In this document: positions 1 to 8,688 of the stretch, in pieces
Position numbering within the stretch: the stretch's first letter is position 1
Layout: every line of letters begins with the position of its first letter
NCBI GenBank assembly: GCA_002503845.1
Contig: DASO01000010.1
Coordinates: 184,935-248,934 of the forward strand
Length of the DNA stretch: 64,000 nt
Origin: Euryarchaeota archaeon UBA24
Lineage (GTDB): Archaea; Halobacteriota; Halobacteria; Halobacteriales; Hikarchaeaceae
Direction of reading: 5' to 3'
Made by a program: the position numbers and the translations under genes
Notes under the pieces: generated by a model
Seen by the model: the letters and a program-made list of their open reading frames with translations, nothing else
The model's database searches: none
What the model was told of the DNA's origin: nothing

Positions 1-107
1 ATTCCAGCCACAAAAGATAAATCATGGAGATGTATATCCTGTATTTCTGCAGGTTCAGAGAACTGTACTTTGGTTTCTGGGGTTAATTTTAGAATTCGTT
101 GTGTCAT
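1..107 (-). CDS. N-terminal fragment of an unrecognised protein (cut by window edge)
   Basis: Only the first 35 codons are visible; the rest lies outside the window. The protein begins MTQRILKLTPE and includes an HLHDLSF stretch. I recognise no family. It starts three bases after the stop codon of the ferritin-like gene (111-788), so it is almost certainly translated from the same transcript as that gene and the upstream ornithine-cyclodeaminase-family gene. Its role is probably tied to theirs, but nothing more can be read from the fragment. Confidence 0.5.
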   Translation of the reverse strand, partial: MTQRILKLTPETKVQFSEPAEIQDIHLHDLSFVAG

Positions 108-110
108 AGA

Positions 111-788
111 TTAGAGAGATTCAAGAATTCTTAGTGCTGCATTATATTTTTTTTCTGCGATCTCATGCATGAAGTCGAAATCGTCCTCTGTTGCGAATCT
201 TTTTACTATCAAACGTCCACAATGGATGTGGTCTCCTTCATCAGAGGTTACGTCGAAAAGTGTTTTTGCTATTTCAGGATAGTCATTCTCAACATATTCA
301 CCCATCCTCCGGGAAGTTTCTGCTGCCACAATTTCGGTTGAAACTTGAAAACCTGCGGCAATGTATTGTGGCTTTTCCCACTCAGTTGCTAGGCGACACT
401 TTGCAACTAATCGATCATAATTATCAGCCGTCCAGGTTGCCAAATCGCAGGGTACTCCAACTTGTTCAGAGAGATTTGCGTAAATTTTTGCGTGTTTTAC
501 TTCATCTCGGATTTGTTCACCTAGTCCTACGATTAAGTCCCTATCACGATCATAAGGATCCCCTATCTCATATATTTGGGTCATTTGTCGTGCAGGGGGT
601 AAACAGCCGATATAGAATTCTCTCCATGCCTGGGATGCGAATTGTTTTTGCATCATAGCGAGGGGTCCGCCTAGTGAATCGAAGTATTCATCTGTGAAAT
701 ACTTCTCAACTGCATTCTCCATTTTTATGCGATATTCTTCTGTGAAATCATTCACGAATGACGCTAGGGTGGGTAAGTCTGATGACAT
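111..788 (-). CDS. Ferritin-like / heme-oxygenase-like diiron protein
   Basis: A 225-residue, mainly helical soluble protein. Candidate metal ligands are E57 (REFY), the DEVKH cluster at 95-99, E152/E157 in a TEIVAAE helix, and DEGDH at 183-187. This pattern of paired ExxH-like motifs on separate helices is typical of four-helix-bundle diiron proteins, which include ferritins, diiron oxygenases and the newer heme-oxygenase-like diiron oxidases. I infer an iron-dependent oxidase or oxygenase rather than iron storage because it sits in a tight operon with an ornithine-cyclodeaminase-family enzyme upstream (54 bp gap) and an unknown gene 3 bp downstream. The substrate is unknown. The family assignment rests on motif spacing only, so a metal-free structural homologue is possible. 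Confidence 0.6.
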   Translation of the reverse strand: MSSDLPTLASFVNDFTEEYRIKMENAVEKYFTDEYFDSLGGPLAMMQKQFASQAWREFYIGCLPPARQMTQIYEIGDPYDRDRDLIVGLGEQIRDEVKHAKIYANLSEQVGVPCDLATWTADNYDRLVAKCRLATEWEKPQYIAAGFQVSTEIVAAETSRRMGEYVENDYPEIAKTLFDVTSDEGDHIHCGRLIVKRFATEDDFDFMHEIAEKKYNAALRILESL

Positions 789-842
789 GCATATAGCATG
801 GGGTTCGGTGGCATTAAATCAAATGGTTTGGTTGAGTGGATT

Positions 843-1895
843 TCACCAAACAGATTGTAAAAAGAGGTCGGTGTCTATTTCAGTTCCAAATCCACCTTCA
901 ATTGCACGATCATACACTACTTTCCCTACAGCTGCGAATTGCATTCCAATGCCAATGTTGTTGAGAAATAGAGTAGTTTCTTCGGATTCTGGATTTTTGT
1001 TTTCGGCGATGAGAGATGAAATGTCTTGAGCAGCAGTTATGTCAAAATTGGGAATTGCCCACTTTTCAGTAAGACTTTGAGCAAAATCTGAAAATCGGGG
1101 GGCATAGTTATGGGGGCCAGAAGGTAGCTGTGTTGTTGCTACTGCTACGCGGTCTACTTCGGAAAATGCTTCCCCTGGAATTTCTGGATTTTTGATTGCA
1201 CTCACATGCATTTTAGGTTCTATCCAAGATGCGTCGAATATAGGTTTCATTGCGTTGGAAGCACATGCGAGGATATTGGTTCCTGATATTGCTTTGGTAG
1301 GTTCATCCACAGAGAGAACGGCAGGGTCTAATTTGGAATCCCATTCTTTGGCGAATGCTTCGCGATTTTTTTGAGTGGGGCTATATACATTCACTTGCTC
1401 GAGATCAAACATCTCGGCAAAAGCCTCTATTTGTCCACCAGCATGTCTACCCGCACCAAGCAGGCCCATCGTGTGGACATCAGAGGAAGGGACCATGTAT
1501 TTAGCTCCAAGAGCATTTGTAGCCCCGACGCGCATTTTACTAGCATATCCATCGGGAATGATTAGAAGTGGTTCGTTTGTTTCGATATCGTACACTTGAA
1601 CGTATTCCACATATTTTTTGTCTCGGGCCATTCCCAGCTTGAATTTTCGGCCCCCTTCCCAGCGGATTCGATCAGATTGAATGCGAAGAGCAGATACACC
1701 AAAATCTTGTATGATACCAGACATAATTTTGTAGACATAAGCATCGTTGGGCCCAAGTGGAAGTATCATGTCGGATCGGGGGATGCTAACTACTCGTCCG
1801 GCGGCATCGGCCTTGTATGCCAGTTCCAATGCTTCGATGGAAGACCTCATATCTAAACACTGTTCAACTTCAGTTTCGGAGAGAAAAATCACCAT
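843..1895 (-). CDS. Ornithine cyclodeaminase / mu-crystallin / alanine dehydrogenase family enzyme
   Basis: A 350-residue NAD(P)-dependent enzyme of the OCD/mu-crystallin fold. The N-terminal part has IPRSDMILP, and a Rossmann motif GLLGAGRHAGG begins near residue 144. Members deaminate or reductively aminate small 2-oxo or imino acids: ornithine cyclodeaminase, archaeal alanine dehydrogenase, or the SbnB-type enzymes of natural-product pathways. The sequence alone does not choose between these. It is the first gene of a leftward operon with a diiron protein and an unknown gene, which argues for a dedicated small pathway rather than general alanine metabolism. The start is the first ATG after a TATA-like box at 1934-1942. 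Confidence 0.8.
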   Translation of the reverse strand: MVIFLSETEVEQCLDMRSSIEALELAYKADAAGRVVSIPRSDMILPLGPNDAYVYKIMSGIIQDFGVSALRIQSDRIRWEGGRKFKLGMARDKKYVEYVQVYDIETNEPLLIIPDGYASKMRVGATNALGAKYMVPSSDVHTMGLLGAGRHAGGQIEAFAEMFDLEQVNVYSPTQKNREAFAKEWDSKLDPAVLSVDEPTKAISGTNILACASNAMKPIFDASWIEPKMHVSAIKNPEIPGEAFSEVDRVAVATTQLPSGPHNYAPRFSDFAQSLTEKWAIPNFDITAAQDISSLIAENKNPESEETTLFLNNIGIGMQFAAVGKVVYDRAIEGGFGTEIDTDLFLQSVW

Positions 1896-1933
1896 ACAAT
1901 GGGATTATTGTTAATAGAGTAAAAAGTAGAGGG

Positions 1934-1942
1934 GTATAAAAG
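1934..1942 (-). promoter_or_regulatory. TATA box for the OCD-family operon
   Basis: Read on the minus strand this is CTTTTATAC, close to the archaeal TATA consensus. It lies about 40 bp before the ATG at 1895, which would leave a short leader of roughly 12-15 nt. Read on the plus strand it is GTATAAAAG and could in principle serve the gene-poor region to the right, but the match is poorer in that direction. Confidence 0.45.
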
Positions 1943-1961
1943 AAATTTTTCGGGAAAAGAA

Positions 1962-2160
1962 GGATTTAACTTAGGAAAGTGCCACAATAAGAGTGCGTTC
2001 CGAAGTCCCCATTGGAGTTTGTCTAAAATGGACACGATGAAAATATGGAGAACCCCGGTACGCTACAGATCCCGGAACAGGGTCTTCCAGCTGAGGCGGC
2101 GTGAAGCCAAGCGATGATGTTGGAGGTTAGTTTCTGGGAAATATTTACAAAAAAGAAAAT
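1962..2160 (+). ncRNA. Possible small structured RNA (or tiny basic ORF) in a GC-rich intergenic island
   Basis: The 1896-2237 interval has no convincing gene. Its middle is markedly richer in G and C than the surrounding AT-rich DNA, especially 2053-2125. Local stems can be drawn by eye: GATCCC/GGGTC around 2068-2083, and a stem of CTTCCAGC with GTTGGAG (2084-2124) that encloses a GGC/GCC hairpin. In AT-rich archaea such GC islands often mark structured RNAs. The same stretch also contains a short ORF, 2037-2117, of 26 very basic residues (MKIWRTPVRYRSRNRVF...). I cannot decide between the two, and the strand is a guess. No known RNA family is recognised; it does not match SRP RNA, RNase P RNA or a C/D box RNA. 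Confidence 0.25.
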
Positions 2161-2237
2161 TGAATTCGAGTACGGAGGAGTTCGTTGATAAGATCAAGGG
2201 TAGAAATGGTTTTTCACATAGAGATCCAAGAGGGGAT

Positions 2238-3512
2238 ATGGAAATACGGTACCTCGAAAAGATGGAGGAGGACCAGCGTGAGGTTATATTCAATCGATAT
2301 CAAGTGAGTCAAGAAATACAAAAAACGGTTCGTACTATTATTGATAATGTAAGAGAGCAAGGTGATGAGGCCCTTAGGAGATATGCATTGGAATTTGATA
2401 AAATAGAAATAAAAGAAATAGACATCACGGGAGAAGCCAAAAGTGCATACGAAGCAATTGATGAGGGATTGAAACTAGCCATAAAAAAGGCGGCAGAAAA
2501 TATTGAAATATTTCACAAACACCAAGTTAGAGAGGATTGGGTTAGAAATTTTGATGGCAGAGAAATGGGACAAAGATTTCGGCCGATAAATAAAATTGGA
2601 GTGTACGTTCCAGGAGGTACGGCTGCATATCCATCTAGTGTATTAATGGCCATAATTCCAGCAAAAGTTGCGGGGGTGAAGCACATCGCGGTTGTGACAC
2701 CTCCAGCAGAGGAAATGAATCAAGTGACACTAGCTGCAGCATATATTGCAGGTGCAGATAAAATCTACGCGGCAGGAGGGGCACAGGGGATTGCTGCACT
2801 TGCATACGGTACAAAAACGGTTGATGCAGTTGACAAAATCATAGGCCCAGGGAATCAATGGGTGGCGGTGGCAAAGAGAGAGATTCGAAATGATGTGGAG
2901 ATAGAGTTTATCGCAGGCATAAGTGAAATTTTGATCATTGCGGATTTGACCGCAGATCCAAAAATTGTTGCGGCAGATGTGATTGCACAGGCAGAGCATG
3001 ATGTAAATGTTGCCGCATTGGTGGTAACAGATAGTATAGAATTGGCAAAAGAAATTATCGAAGAGGTGAAAATACAAACTAAATCGTTGGACAGAAAAAA
3101 GATAATAGACAAAGCTCTAAATAATCCATATAGTGGGGTTATTTTGGTAAAAAGTATGGAAGTTGCAGCGACCTTTGCAGAGGAATATGCTTCGGAGCAC
3201 CTTTCCATCCAAACGTCGGAGGAGAATGAAAAAATGCTTTTAGAAGAAATCAGTAGTGCAGGGAGCATATTCCTAGGAAGTTATACCCCAGTTGCCGCAG
3301 GAGATTATGCATCAGGTACTAATCATATCTTACCTACAAATCAAGGTGCCCACGTTTCAGGGGGGGTTTCTGTAGATACATTCATCAAAGTTTCGACGAT
3401 ACAGCGGATCGACAAAACGGCGTTGGAAAAAATTAGGAAAGTTATAACCACAATTGCCAGATCGGAGGGATTGGATGGTCACGCGGAGAGTATAGAACGT
3501 AGGTTTGATTAG
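2238..3512 (+). CDS. hisD: Histidinol dehydrogenase
   Basis: Catalyses the last two steps of histidine biosynthesis, oxidising L-histidinol to L-histidine with two NAD+. The protein shows the HisD signatures GPGNQWVAVAKRE, AEHDVNVAALV, ASEHLSIQT and a glycine-rich NQGAHVSGGVSVDTF stretch holding the catalytic and zinc-binding histidines. I chose the ATG at 2238 (MEIRYLEKM, 424 aa) because the alignable part begins there and a purine-rich GAGGGG precedes it. An upstream in-frame TTG at 2160 would add 26 residues with no family counterpart. No other his gene is nearby. The 3' end overlaps the convergent riboflavin kinase/HAD gene by 4 bp. Confidence 0.93.
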   Translation: MEIRYLEKMEEDQREVIFNRYQVSQEIQKTVRTIIDNVREQGDEALRRYALEFDKIEIKEIDITGEAKSAYEAIDEGLKLAIKKAAENIEIFHKHQVREDWVRNFDGREMGQRFRPINKIGVYVPGGTAAYPSSVLMAIIPAKVAGVKHIAVVTPPAEEMNQVTLAAAYIAGADKIYAAGGAQGIAALAYGTKTVDAVDKIIGPGNQWVAVAKREIRNDVEIEFIAGISEILIIADLTADPKIVAADVIAQAEHDVNVAALVVTDSIELAKEIIEEVKIQTKSLDRKKIIDKALNNPYSGVILVKSMEVAATFAEEYASEHLSIQTSEENEKMLLEEISSAGSIFLGSYTPVAAGDYASGTNHILPTNQGAHVSGGVSVDTFIKVSTIQRIDKTALEKIRKVITTIARSEGLDGHAESIERRFD

Positions 3513-4438
3513 TAGAACTGATCGACTTGTAAGAAATTTGTTCCAGCCCAATGTGCAGTCTCTGCATCTGTTTTTTCGTTTCCTATAAATAGGGTATTTC
3601 CAGGGGAGAGGCTCAGATCTTCCATGCATTTTTGCAAGGGTAAAGGGTGTGGCTTATCCTCGAACGTAGATTCCCTGGTGATCAACGAATCAAAATTAAC
3701 ATTGAACTTTTCAGCTATTTCTTGAGAAGCGATGCGAGAATTTTTTGTGCACAAACCAACGGGACAATCTAAATTAGGGATGATGTCGATCAAAGGCAAG
3801 GGGACTGCGCTTTTCGTTCCAGCAAGTTCATGTGAAGCGAGTAGCTCGAGTAGATCTTCATAAATACCATGTTGACTAGCTAGTTCGTAAATAGGAGTGT
3901 GATCATTTCTGTCTCGCCTAAGAGAAAATGGATCGATAGAAGGGGGGAATAAATCACGTATTTGAGTTCTAACAGAGTTCCAATCGACATCCAGATCAAT
4001 TAGAGTTCCATCCAGATCGAAAATTACACCGTCGAAATTATCAAGGGAATTCAAACTAGCTTTTAGCTCATAATTCCATAGATTATCAGGGGCAGAAATG
4101 TGTACCGAATCCCCATCGTTGAGAGAGAATAAGTTCCGTAAAGAAGCGGGTGCTATGAATTCAAATTTAGATTTTGGATAGTTATCGGCAATGGGGCGAA
4201 TGAGAGCAGATTTGATTCCGCTGATAGAGCAGGGGGTCAACTCAATACCATCGCAATTATCTAAAGCATTTTCTATGTCAGTTACAGTGGTGCAAGGGAG
4301 AGACAGAGAGGGGGTTATCTGAGTTAGGTTGAGTGTTCCAGGGAAAGGGCGGAAGGATAAGTGGGACAATAAAAGCCCCTCAAGATCAGAGATTAAAACA
4401 TTTGCAACGCCTTTTCCAGACTCCAATTTACCATGCAT
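3509..4438 (-). CDS. ribK: CTP-type riboflavin kinase fused to a HAD-family phosphatase
   Basis: A single 309-residue reading frame joins two domains. Residues 1-117 resemble archaeal CTP-dependent riboflavin kinase (RibK, old DUF120): a GKLESGKG start, PFPGTLNL at 31-38, and FIAPASLR plus NDGDSV at 94-112. Residues 135-309 are a complete HAD hydrolase: DLDGT (D141, D143), CTKNS (T231), a conserved K262 in EDKPHP, and GNEKTD (D291). The kinase makes FMN from riboflavin. The phosphatase could dephosphorylate FMN, or the ribityl-aminouracil phosphate in riboflavin synthesis, a step whose archaeal enzyme is poorly defined. Start M at 4438 matches short RibK proteins without an N-terminal HTH. 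The same frame stays open upstream only as antisense to panB. Confidence 0.85.
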   Translation of the reverse strand: MHGKLESGKGVANVLISDLEGLLLSHLSFRPFPGTLNLTQITPSLSLPCTTVTDIENALDNCDGIELTPCSISGIKSALIRPIADNYPKSKFEFIAPASLRNLFSLNDGDSVHISAPDNLWNYELKASLNSLDNFDGVIFDLDGTLIDLDVDWNSVRTQIRDLFPPSIDPFSLRRDRNDHTPIYELASQHGIYEDLLELLASHELAGTKSAVPLPLIDIIPNLDCPVGLCTKNSRIASQEIAEKFNVNFDSLITRESTFEDKPHPLPLQKCMEDLSLSPGNTLFIGNEKTDAETAHWAGTNFLQVDQFY

Positions 4439-4462
4439 ATACTGATAGTGTATCGCTAAATG

Positions 4463-4470
4463 ATTTAAAT
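4463..4470 (-). promoter_or_regulatory. TATA box for the ribK-HAD gene
   Basis: Minus-strand ATTTAAAT lies about 28 bp before the ATG at 4438, the distance expected for a leaderless archaeal transcript. This supports the chosen start over the longer open frame. The 103-bp gap to panB must hold both divergent promoters. Confidence 0.45.
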
Positions 4471-4541
4471 AACGGGGATTGAAGAGGTACGGGTTTTGAA
4501 ATACGAACATGTTTAACGTGGTGGCTGCCTCATGTGAAACT

Positions 4542-5327
4542 ATGCCAACAGTTCCGGAGATCATGGCACGTGAAAGAGATGGGCCTCCGATTACTATGTT
4601 AACTGCATATGATAAATCGATAGCAGAGATAGCAGATGCTGCAGGGATAGATATCGTTCTTGTGGGTGACAGTGTAGGGAATACAGTACTGGGGTATGAG
4701 ACAACATTGCCAGTTACAATAGAAGAAATGATTAGCCACACAGCGGCAGTTGTCCGGGGTGTGAAGGAAGCCCTAGTGGTAACAGATTTGCCATTTCTCT
4801 CAGTGGGGGTGGATGAATCAGTGTCAATTATGAATGCAGGGAGAATGTTGAAAATAGGAGGTGCAGATGCCGTGAAAATAGAAAGCGGACCACACACTAT
4901 TTCCATCACAAGAAGATTGGTAGATCTAGGAATACCAGTCATGGCACATGTTGGATTAGTACCTCAAAGGATTAGGCAAATAGGAGGGTATTACCAACAA
5001 GGGGCAGATGAAAGTAGTGCCCTGGAGATAATGGAACTGGCAAAGGAACATGAAAATGCAGGAGCTTTTGCGATTGTATTAGAACATATGCCAGCAGATA
5101 TTGCTAAGAATATCACAGAGCAATTAGAGATTCCAACGATAGGTATTGGGGCAGGATCACACACGCGTGGACAAGTTCTAGTAGTGGATGATGTCATTGG
5201 TCTTTCAAATTCGTTACCCCCATTTGCTAGGAAATTCGGTGATGTGAGAACGGAAATGTCAAACGCAATTAAAAAATATCGAGAGGAAGTTATTTCAAGA
5301 AAATTTCCACCAGAAGATATGGACTGA
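4542..5327 (+). CDS. panB: 3-methyl-2-oxobutanoate hydroxymethyltransferase
   Basis: Transfers a hydroxymethyl group from 5,10-methylene-tetrahydrofolate to 2-oxoisovalerate to give ketopantoate, the first committed step towards pantothenate and CoA. Family motifs are present: ITMLTAYD at the N-terminus, DIVLVGDSVGN with a metal-binding Asp, GADAVKIE, MAHVGLVPQ, and GIGAGSHTRGQVLV near the C-terminus. The chosen start (MPTVPEIM, 261 aa) matches the family; the longer frame from 4509 adds 11 unconserved residues. The folate substrate fits FolD and GlyA elsewhere in the window. Confidence 0.93.
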   Translation: MPTVPEIMARERDGPPITMLTAYDKSIAEIADAAGIDIVLVGDSVGNTVLGYETTLPVTIEEMISHTAAVVRGVKEALVVTDLPFLSVGVDESVSIMNAGRMLKIGGADAVKIESGPHTISITRRLVDLGIPVMAHVGLVPQRIRQIGGYYQQGADESSALEIMELAKEHENAGAFAIVLEHMPADIAKNITEQLEIPTIGIGAGSHTRGQVLVVDDVIGLSNSLPPFARKFGDVRTEMSNAIKKYREEVISRKFPPEDMD

Positions 5328-5420
5328 AAGCGCGAATAGGAAACTCATGAAGAGGTGGGACCACAAAACAAGCTTTATTTTATAAACTATACGCAGTAAT
5401 GCGTTTTTTAATCGTAATAT

Positions 5421-5430
5421 TTATATATTA
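5421..5430 (+). promoter_or_regulatory. TATA box for cdc48
   Basis: TTATATATTA lies 31-40 bp before the cdc48 ATG, a good archaeal TATA match leaving a leader of around ten bases. The preceding 90 bp hold no gene. Confidence 0.5.
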
Positions 5431-5460
5431 GATAAATGGATCATAACATGAAGGATAAAA

Positions 5461-7752
5461 ATGGAACTTATTGTAAAACAGGTACCCCAAAAAGATGCAG
5501 GTAAAGGTCTAGTGTTTATTGATCGAGGAGATTTTTCAGAATTGGGCATACAAGAAGGAGACTATGTTGCTATAAAGGGCAGAGATCCTCCGAAGAATCC
5601 AGTGGTAGGAAAAGTATTTCCAGGATATGCGAATGATTTAGGACAGAAAGTTATTCGAATGGATGGTTTCACACGCCATAATGCCAATGTGGGAATTGAT
5701 GAAAAGGTAGATATTGAAAAAATCGAAGTCAAAGAGGCAGAAAGTATTGGCATAGCAATTTCAAGACGTTCTGGCATAGATGTGAGAGGAGATTCGGAAC
5801 TTATCGAGGGGTTGATAGGAGAGCGACTGAGAGGAAGGGGTGTCAGTGAGGGTCAAACAGTACCTGTTAATGTTACTATTTTCCGTACAGGGATGAGATG
5901 GCCAGTTATTATTACGGAGACAGTGCCTGAAGGACCAGTTCAGATTACAGATAGGACTATCGTGAAATTTTCCAATGAAGCAATGCGGATAGGCGGGACT
6001 CCAGGTGGTGCAAAGCGAGAAATTATTGAACCACTTTCAGACATAACATACGAAGATATAGGGGGATTGGCAGATCAACTAGGGCAAATTAGAGAGATGA
6101 TAGAACTCCCAATGAGACACCCAGAGCTGTTTCAGCAACTAGGAATTGAACCGCCAAAGGGAGTGTTATTACATGGCCCCCCAGGGACGGGGAAAACATT
6201 AATTGCACAGGCAGTTGCTAACGAAATTGATGCTCACTTCATGTCTATTTCTGGGCCAGAAATAATGTCAAAATACTATGGAGAGAGTGAAGGACAATTA
6301 AGACAAGTGTTCGAAGAAGCTGAAAAAAATAGTCCATCCATAGTTTTCTTGGATGAGATAGATTCAATTGCCCCGCGCAGAGCAGAGGCTAGTGGAGATG
6401 TGGAACGCCGAGTGGTTGCGCAATTGCTTACTCTCATGGACGGGTTAGAGGGGAGGGGGCAAGTTGTGGTGATAGCGGCGACTAATCGTGTTAATGCGAT
6501 TGATCCGGCTCTACGTCGAGGGGGGAGGTTTGATCGAGAGATTGAAATTGGAGTCCCTAGCAGAGAGGGGAGATTGGAGATATTACAAGTTCATACTAGA
6601 GATATGCCATTGGAAGAAGATATTGACTTAGAGCAATATGCAGATAAAACGCATGGATTTGTTGGATCGGATTTGGAATCCCTTGCTAGAGAATCTGCTA
6701 TGAATGCACTTAGGCGTGTGAGTCCGGAATTGGATTTGGAGAAGGAGGAAATACCTTCAGATGTTTTGGAAAGTCTTAAAATAAAAAATGAAGATTTAAA
6801 AAATGCATTAACAGGAATTGAACCATCAGCGTTGCGAGAAGTCTTTGTAGAAGTTCCAGATACCTTGTGGGAAGACATAGGGGGATTGGAAACGACTAAA
6901 CAACGTCTGAGGGAAGCGGTGCAATGGCCGCTAAAATATCCAGAGGTATTTGATACATTGGGGTTGGAATCTGCAGCGGGTATTTTATTATATGGGCCCC
7001 CGGGTACCGGGAAAACACTATTGGCAAAAGCGGTGGCTAATGAATCGGAGGCGAATTTTATTTCTCTTAAGGGTCCAGAGTTGCTCAATAAATATGTGGG
7101 AGAGTCAGAAAAAGGGGTCAGAGAAATTTTTGCCAAAGCACGTCAAAATGCTCCAGTAGTAATTTTCTTTGATGAAATTGATTCAATAGCAACACAGAGG
7201 GGTAGAAATGCAGGAGATTCTGGTGTTTCGGAACGGGTAGTGAGTCAGTTGTTAACAGAAATGAATGGATTGGAAGAACTAGAAAATGTTGTGGTGATAG
7301 CAACAACAAATAGGCCGGATTTAATTGATTCCGCATTATTGAGACCAGGGAGATTTGATTTCCAAGTTCACATTCCAATGCCAGATGAAGTTTCTCGGAG
7401 GAGTATTTTTGATATCCACACCAGGGAGAAACCAGTGGTAGATGATATTGATTTGGATGGTTTGGCATCCAAAACGGAAGGGTATAATGGTGCAGATATT
7501 GCTGCAATATGCCGAGAAGCGGCTGCAGAGGCAAGTCGAGAATACATAAATTCTGTAAAGATAGAAGATATTCCAGAATCGGTGGGGAATATTAGAATAA
7601 CTCAAGAATATTTTGACAGGGCACTTGAGAAAATCGCCCCCAGCGTGGATGGAAACGTGATAGAATACTATCAAGATATGGAAACTCGATTGGGGAAACG
7701 CCTAGATGTGGTTAATGAAGAGGACAATGAGTTGGGGATGGCGTTCCAATAG
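5461..7752 (+). CDS. cdc48: Cdc48/VAT-type AAA+ unfoldase
   Basis: A 763-residue protein with the standard p97/VAT layout. The N-terminal double-psi barrel and alpha/beta substrate domain span about 1-190, followed by two AAA domains. Walker A motifs GPPGTGKT lie at about 239-246 and 511-519; Walker B motifs are FLDEIDS at about 296 and FFDEIDS at about 568. Arginine-finger stretches ([17 protein letters not shown]) follow. It forms a hexamer that unfolds proteins for the proteasome and extracts them from complexes. It is monocistronic or leads a rightward set with the YIP1 gene 43 bp downstream; a T-run follows its stop. In eukaryotes Cdc48 extracts stalled nascent chains with Rqc2, and an Rqc2 homologue lies 4.6 kb downstream. 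Confidence 0.96.
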   Translation: MELIVKQVPQKDAGKGLVFIDRGDFSELGIQEGDYVAIKGRDPPKNPVVGKVFPGYANDLGQKVIRMDGFTRHNANVGIDEKVDIEKIEVKEAESIGIAISRRSGIDVRGDSELIEGLIGERLRGRGVSEGQTVPVNVTIFRTGMRWPVIITETVPEGPVQITDRTIVKFSNEAMRIGGTPGGAKREIIEPLSDITYEDIGGLADQLGQIREMIELPMRHPELFQQLGIEPPKGVLLHGPPGTGKTLIAQAVANEIDAHFMSISGPEIMSKYYGESEGQLRQVFEEAEKNSPSIVFLDEIDSIAPRRAEASGDVERRVVAQLLTLMDGLEGRGQVVVIAATNRVNAIDPALRRGGRFDREIEIGVPSREGRLEILQVHTRDMPLEEDIDLEQYADKTHGFVGSDLESLARESAMNALRRVSPELDLEKEEIPSDVLESLKIKNEDLKNALTGIEPSALREVFVEVPDTLWEDIGGLETTKQRLREAVQWPLKYPEVFDTLGLESAAGILLYGPPGTGKTLLAKAVANESEANFISLKGPELLNKYVGESEKGVREIFAKARQNAPVVIFFDEIDSIATQRGRNAGDSGVSERVVSQLLTEMNGLEELENVVVIATTNRPDLIDSALLRPGRFDFQVHIPMPDEVSRRSIFDIHTREKPVVDDIDLDGLASKTEGYNGADIAAICREAAAEASREYINSVKIEDIPESVGNIRITQEYFDRALEKIAPSVDGNVIEYYQDMETRLGKRLDVVNEEDNELGMAFQ

Positions 7753-7795
7753 AAATTTTTTTAAACTAAGTTGTGGGAGAGCTATAAGATGAACA

Positions 7796-8326
7796 TTGAC
7801 TTTATTTGAATTGCCACAAGAATGGGTTAGAAACTGGATTGCGATTATGATCCACCCTAAGTGGTTTTTTGAGAAAAAAATTAAGGGTGGCAAGCAATCA
7901 GATGGGCTGATATTCGCAATGGTAGTGGTAATGATAGAAGAAGGGTCTAGACTTATTTTAGTGGATTCGGAATATTTTTTGATCTCTTTGGGCATTGCAG
8001 TTTTAATAGTCACCCCGGTTTTACTTCACATTGTAGCTGCGATTCAAACGTTGCTATTACGCATTGGGGCAAAAAATAGAAAGGGAATTGGGACAACTGT
8101 TCAAGTAATAGGATATTCCATTGCTCCTTGTATCTTTGCGGGATTTGCAATACCATCACTAAGTTTTTTGTGTGCGGTGTATGGCTCAATATTGTTAATA
8201 ATTGGATTGAAGGAAGTGCATGGTGTTTCTTTGGAAAGAGCATTTTTGATTTCAATAATACCAGCTATTATTGTTTTCGGGTATCTTTTTGGGGGCATAT
8301 TGGCACTAAATAGTCTAGTGGCATAG
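7796..8326 (+). CDS. YIP1-like multi-pass membrane protein
   Basis: A 176-residue protein. A short cytosolic start with the pattern W....IHPKWFF is followed by about five hydrophobic segments covering residues 35-175. The HPxxFF followed by LIFAMVVVMIEE is characteristic of archaeal proteins annotated as YIP1 family; eukaryotic members act in membrane traffic, and the archaeal role is unknown. No ATG is in frame before the conserved region, so a TTG at 7796 (MTLFELPQEW) is used; the nearby ATG at 7789 is out of frame. It follows cdc48 closely, an arrangement I recall from haloarchaea. Confidence 0.7.
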   Translation: MTLFELPQEWVRNWIAIMIHPKWFFEKKIKGGKQSDGLIFAMVVVMIEEGSRLILVDSEYFLISLGIAVLIVTPVLLHIVAAIQTLLLRIGAKNRKGIGTTVQVIGYSIAPCIFAGFAIPSLSFLCAVYGSILLIIGLKEVHGVSLERAFLISIIPAIIVFGYLFGGILALNSLVA

Positions 8327-8372
8327 TCCAGATAAGTTAATTAGCGATTGTCATCAAAGGTCACTTTAGTGC

Positions 8373-8615
8373 ATGATAGTAATAAATATCGAAGATTTCT
8401 CAATAGAAATCAAAAATAGTGTAATTAAAAATGTAGGCGGGCCGCAAAAATCGGCGTCAGTGAAATTTTTTGATGTAGAAGATATAGAGATAAGAAGATT
8501 TGGCAAGGACCAAATTAAATTATGTTTTGAAGATGAAGAAAAAAACCGAGTTGAAATTGCGATTTCGGGAGAAGAGGGGGACAAAATTGGGCAAAAAATA
8601 AAATCGTTATTGTAA
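8373..8615 (+). CDS. Small conserved-looking hypothetical protein
   Basis: An 80-residue soluble protein (MIVINIEDFSIEIKN...) of alternating beta-strand-like segments and a charged C-terminal helix. I recognise no family or motif. It lies between the YIP1 gene and the DHH/RecJ-like gene, all on the plus strand with short gaps (46 and 73 bp), and its codon use resembles its neighbours, which favours a real gene. Confidence 0.5.
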   Translation: MIVINIEDFSIEIKNSVIKNVGGPQKSASVKFFDVEDIEIRRFGKDQIKLCFEDEEKNRVEIAISGEEGDKIGQKIKSLL

Positions 8616-8688
8616 AATCAAGGGTACAATGATTGGTGAAGTTCTAAAAACCGTTTTATCCCCCATAAACGTATAACAGAACATAAAG

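Noticed and set aside
2030..2140. Possible C/D box RNA with two GATGA motifs and CTGA
   Set aside because: The distance between box C and box D' is too long and the final D box is CTGG, so it does not fit a standard archaeal C/D guide RNA.
4439..4942. Long open frame extending the ribK-HAD gene upstream on the minus strand
   Set aside because: It runs antisense through panB, shows no family similarity, and a TATA box sits 28 bp before the internal ATG at 4438.
6591..7136. 181-codon minus-strand frame
   Set aside because: Antisense to the second AAA domain of cdc48; no recognisable protein features.
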